This document shows positions 46,425 to 48,282 of a DNA stretch of 48,282 nucleotides, piece after piece (positions within the stretch are counted from its first letter, which is position 1; the number at the start of each line of letters is the position of its first letter). Position numbers and translations under genes: made by a program. Origin of the DNA: Nisaea nitritireducens (lineage in GTDB: Bacteria > Pseudomonadota > Alphaproteobacteria > Thalassobaculales > Thalassobaculaceae); NCBI RefSeq assembly GCF_014904795.1, contig NZ_JACZFS010000034.1, forward strand, positions 1 to 48,282. The letters run 5' to 3'. Under the pieces are notes generated by a model. That model was given only the letters and a program-made list of their open reading frames with translations, made no database searches and was not told the DNA's origin.

Positions 46425-46913
46425 ATGCCGCTTATGGCGACCGAACCGGCCACTCTTCCTTACCGTCCCTGCGTCGGGATTGTCCTGATCAATGACGAAG
46501 GAAAGGTTTTTATCGGTCGGCGTGCGGACATGAGGCCCGCTGCCTGGCAGATGCCGCAGGGCGGCGTAGACGACGGCGAGGACCCACTGCAAGCCGGCCT
46601 GCGCGAACTCGCCGAGGAGACCGGTGTCACCGCCTGTGAAGTGCTCGACATGACACCGGACTGGCTGACCTACGACTTTCCTCCCGAAGCAGTCCGCAAG
46701 GGGATCAAATCCCGATATCGGGGGCAGAAGCAGAAATGGATCCTGGCCCGCTACACCGGAGCGGACGCGGATATCGACCTCTCTGGCCATACAATCGAGT
46801 TCGACGCCTGGCGCTGGGTCGGCTGCGATGAGGTGCTTCGCCTGATCGTGGACTTCAAACGGCCCGTTTATCAGGCTGCCCTCAACCAATTCGCGCGATT
46901 CCTGATGCGCTAG
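46425..46913 (+). CDS. rppH: RNA pyrophosphohydrolase RppH
   Basis: 162 residues. RppH removes pyrophosphate from 5'-triphosphate RNA and so starts mRNA decay. The Nudix box is complete: G46-x5-E52-x7-RE-LAEE-x-GV, with metal-binding Glu61, Glu64 and Glu65. PYRPCVGIVLIN, WQMPQGG and DWLTYDFPPEAVRKGIKSRYRGQKQKW are typical of the RppH subgroup rather than a general Nudix hydrolase. It follows the deacetylase gene by 18 bases. A hairpin lies just downstream at 46925. Confidence 0.96.
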   Translation: MPLMATEPATLPYRPCVGIVLINDEGKVFIGRRADMRPAAWQMPQGGVDDGEDPLQAGLRELAEETGVTACEVLDMTPDWLTYDFPPEAVRKGIKSRYRGQKQKWILARYTGADADIDLSGHTIEFDAWRWVGCDEVLRLIVDFKRPVYQAALNQFARFLMR

Positions 46914-46924
46914 TCTTCTTGCCT

Positions 46925-46955
46925 TCAGACACGGGACTGTTAGGGTTGTGTCTGA
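46925..46955 (+). other. 8-bp hairpin after rppH
   Basis: TCAGACAC (46925-46932) pairs perfectly with GTGTCTGA (46948-46955) around 15 bases. No T-tract follows, so it is a weak candidate terminator or mRNA 3'-end stabiliser closing the long forward gene run. Confidence 0.4.
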
Positions 46956-47028
46956 CTGGTGGTCAACACTGTGAGTTTCCCCATGGCCGCGGACCGCCGG
47001 TCGAGCAAAACATAAGGCCGATTAAGCG

Positions 47029-48249
47029 ATGTCCGGGGCCGCCAGCAACCTCCCACAAACATTCGAGCGTCGCGGGACTTGCGTCCCTCTGGTGTCGGTA
47101 CCGGCATTCAATCATCTACGTGTGCGCGAATATCTAGGTGGCCGTGGACGCTTGCTGGAAGCGACGATTCCGAATTTCTCCGGCACCCGCCGGGGCGAGT
47201 TCGCCATTGTCGACTGGAAGCAACTCCCAAGTATGGGGGTGCTGTCCGAGCGTGACGAAGAGGTCCATGGCCGCGTTCTGGGAACACGGAATGCGCAGGA
47301 TCTGGATCCGATCAATATCCGCTCCATCCTGCAGCAGGCCGATGCGGCCTATAATCCTGACGAGGAACACCGCCGTCTCGCCCGCGAGCAGGCACAGCGC
47401 GATATTGAGGAAAGAGAGCTCGTCCGGATGTCCTGCATCGCCCAGATGACACGCGAGTGCGGCGTGGCTCAAGGCGATGCCTTCATGGCCCGGGCGAGTA
47501 CGCAGACTTTGCTGAATTTGATGACCGGCAAAAGTGCGACCTCAGAGTTCCGTATAGACGAGCTGGTCTCCAAGGTAATGTCTCACACGGCATTGCGCGC
47601 CGGATGCACGGTGAATGAGGTCCGGGACTGGCTTGAACCGTTGGTCGGCCTTATCGCACCGTTTGGCTCTGTCGCCTCAGACAAGGAGAAAAAGACCGAC
47701 GGCTTCCTTTTCCGCCAGCATCTCCGGTTGCTGGAACTTCGGGGCTCTCTGCAGGTCTATGCGGCTGAATCTCGTCCCGAGGTCGTTGATTCGGTCAACC
47801 TTGTTCTCAGGGTGGTAGATCAAACGATCGGCTATGTGAGCGAGCGGATCGTCACACTAGACACGCTGCTGGCCAGTATCGCCGGCATGTTCTCGAAGGT
47901 CGATGATTCGGTCTCCAAGCTGCAGAAGCTGCGGCGGGAAGTCGCCTACGGGCTGGATGGCTGGGATGACCTTGTGTCGATCTGGCTGGACGCGTTCGAG
48001 AACAGGCACCTGATCGGCGGCGAAGCCGGTCTGGAGCGCGCCATTATTCATATCCTCTGGCATTTGCCGGTCCTGCCATACAAGGAATTGCACGGGGACG
48101 CTTTCGACACGCAGTCTTCGGTCGAACGGGCACGGGTCAAGATCGTCAGCCAAATGCATTCCTGGCAAACCGACGAACTCGATCATGAGCTGAAAGACCG
48201 GGTGGACAAGGGCAAGGACAAGGCCGCCGAGGAAAAAACCAGCTGGTAG
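47029..48249 (+). CDS. Hypothetical protein, no recognised family
   Basis: 406 residues, not recognised. No signal peptide or membrane helix. Residues 1-75 look globular (RVREYLGGRGRLLEATIPNFSGTRRGEFAIVDWK). A charged helical stretch follows at 105-135 (NPDEEHRRLAREQAQRDIEERELVRMSC). From about 230 the protein is long and helical (HLRLLELRGSLQVYAAE, ASIAGMFSKVDDSVSKLQKLRREVAYGLDGWDDLVSIWLDAF), ending in a Lys/Asp/Glu-rich tail. The ATG at 47029 has AAGG about ten bases upstream. Codon use is ordinary. It follows rppH by 115 bases in the same direction with a hairpin between, so it is probably its own unit. I cannot assign a function. Confidence 0.75.
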   Translation: MSGAASNLPQTFERRGTCVPLVSVPAFNHLRVREYLGGRGRLLEATIPNFSGTRRGEFAIVDWKQLPSMGVLSERDEEVHGRVLGTRNAQDLDPINIRSILQQADAAYNPDEEHRRLAREQAQRDIEERELVRMSCIAQMTRECGVAQGDAFMARASTQTLLNLMTGKSATSEFRIDELVSKVMSHTALRAGCTVNEVRDWLEPLVGLIAPFGSVASDKEKKTDGFLFRQHLRLLELRGSLQVYAAESRPEVVDSVNLVLRVVDQTIGYVSERIVTLDTLLASIAGMFSKVDDSVSKLQKLRREVAYGLDGWDDLVSIWLDAFENRHLIGGEAGLERAIIHILWHLPVLPYKELHGDAFDTQSSVERARVKIVSQMHSWQTDELDHELKDRVDKGKDKAAEEKTSW

Positions 48250-48282
48250 GCTCCCAAACTGGTTCGCAAAACGCAAAACGGA

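Overview
The window looks like chromosomal DNA of a GC-rich alphaproteobacterium, most likely a marine member of the Rhodospirillales (Nisaea or Thalassobaculum type). The placement is an inference. It rests on the gene order rplU-rpmA-obgE-proB-proA-nadD-rsfS-rlmH-gpmI-envC-ctpA-divergent polysaccharide deacetylase-rppH, on PhaR and the small alpha/beta-hydrolase-type PHA synthase, and on lineage-typical proteins such as DUF2333 and PAS_5. I see no rRNA, CRISPR array, insertion sequence, integrase or phage gene.

Layout. 1-3400: a polyhydroxyalkanoate (PHA) locus. A PhaE-like protein, a PhaC-like synthase/hydrolase and an FMN 2-hydroxyacid dehydrogenase (cut by the left edge) overlap on the minus strand, divergent from phaR. 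3400-7400: a DUF2333 protein, a TVP38/DedA membrane protein and a three-PAS orphan histidine kinase. 7758-12229: an oxaloacetate-decarboxylase-like enzyme, a nitroreductase, a small flavodoxin-like protein and a large flavin/FeS demethylase-type oxidoreductase. 12226-15836: DUF599, serA, a PAS_5 protein and a VOC protein. 16018-18500: a phnD-phnC-phnE importer. 18735-21565: a B12-binding radical SAM enzyme, a compact structured element and a cyclopropane-synthase-family methyltransferase.

21569-28145 is a minus-strand catabolic cluster: class V aminotransferase, arylmalonate-decarboxylase-like protein, hyuA and hyuB. It is interrupted by one AT-richer gene with a DUF4145/HEPN-like C-terminus, and that insert is flanked by a 9-bp direct repeat. 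28265-33701 holds an unknown protein, a TPR-sulfotransferase fusion and an acetolactate-synthase-like/SDR gene pair. tRNA-Ser(CGA) and a DUF1801 gene follow.

34618-46913 is the conserved housekeeping block: ribosomal proteins L21 and L27, the ribosome-assembly GTPase Obg, proline biosynthesis (ProB, ProA), NAD synthesis (NadD), ribosome silencing and methylation (RsfS, RlmH), glycolysis (GpmI), cell-wall remodelling (EnvC, CtpA, deacetylase) and RNA decapping (RppH). Several junctions share start and stop codons, so translation is probably coupled. A 406-residue protein of unknown function closes the window.

The observations I rate most worth following are: the roughly 236-bp out-of-frame overlap of the PhaE-like and PhaC-like genes; the 72-nt element at 20072-20143, which has a 10-bp closing stem and two interlocking inner stems; the repeat-flanked lone HEPN-like gene; an rplU leader that can hide its own ribosome-binding site; and rsfS, whose only good Shine-Dalgarno points at an ATA codon.
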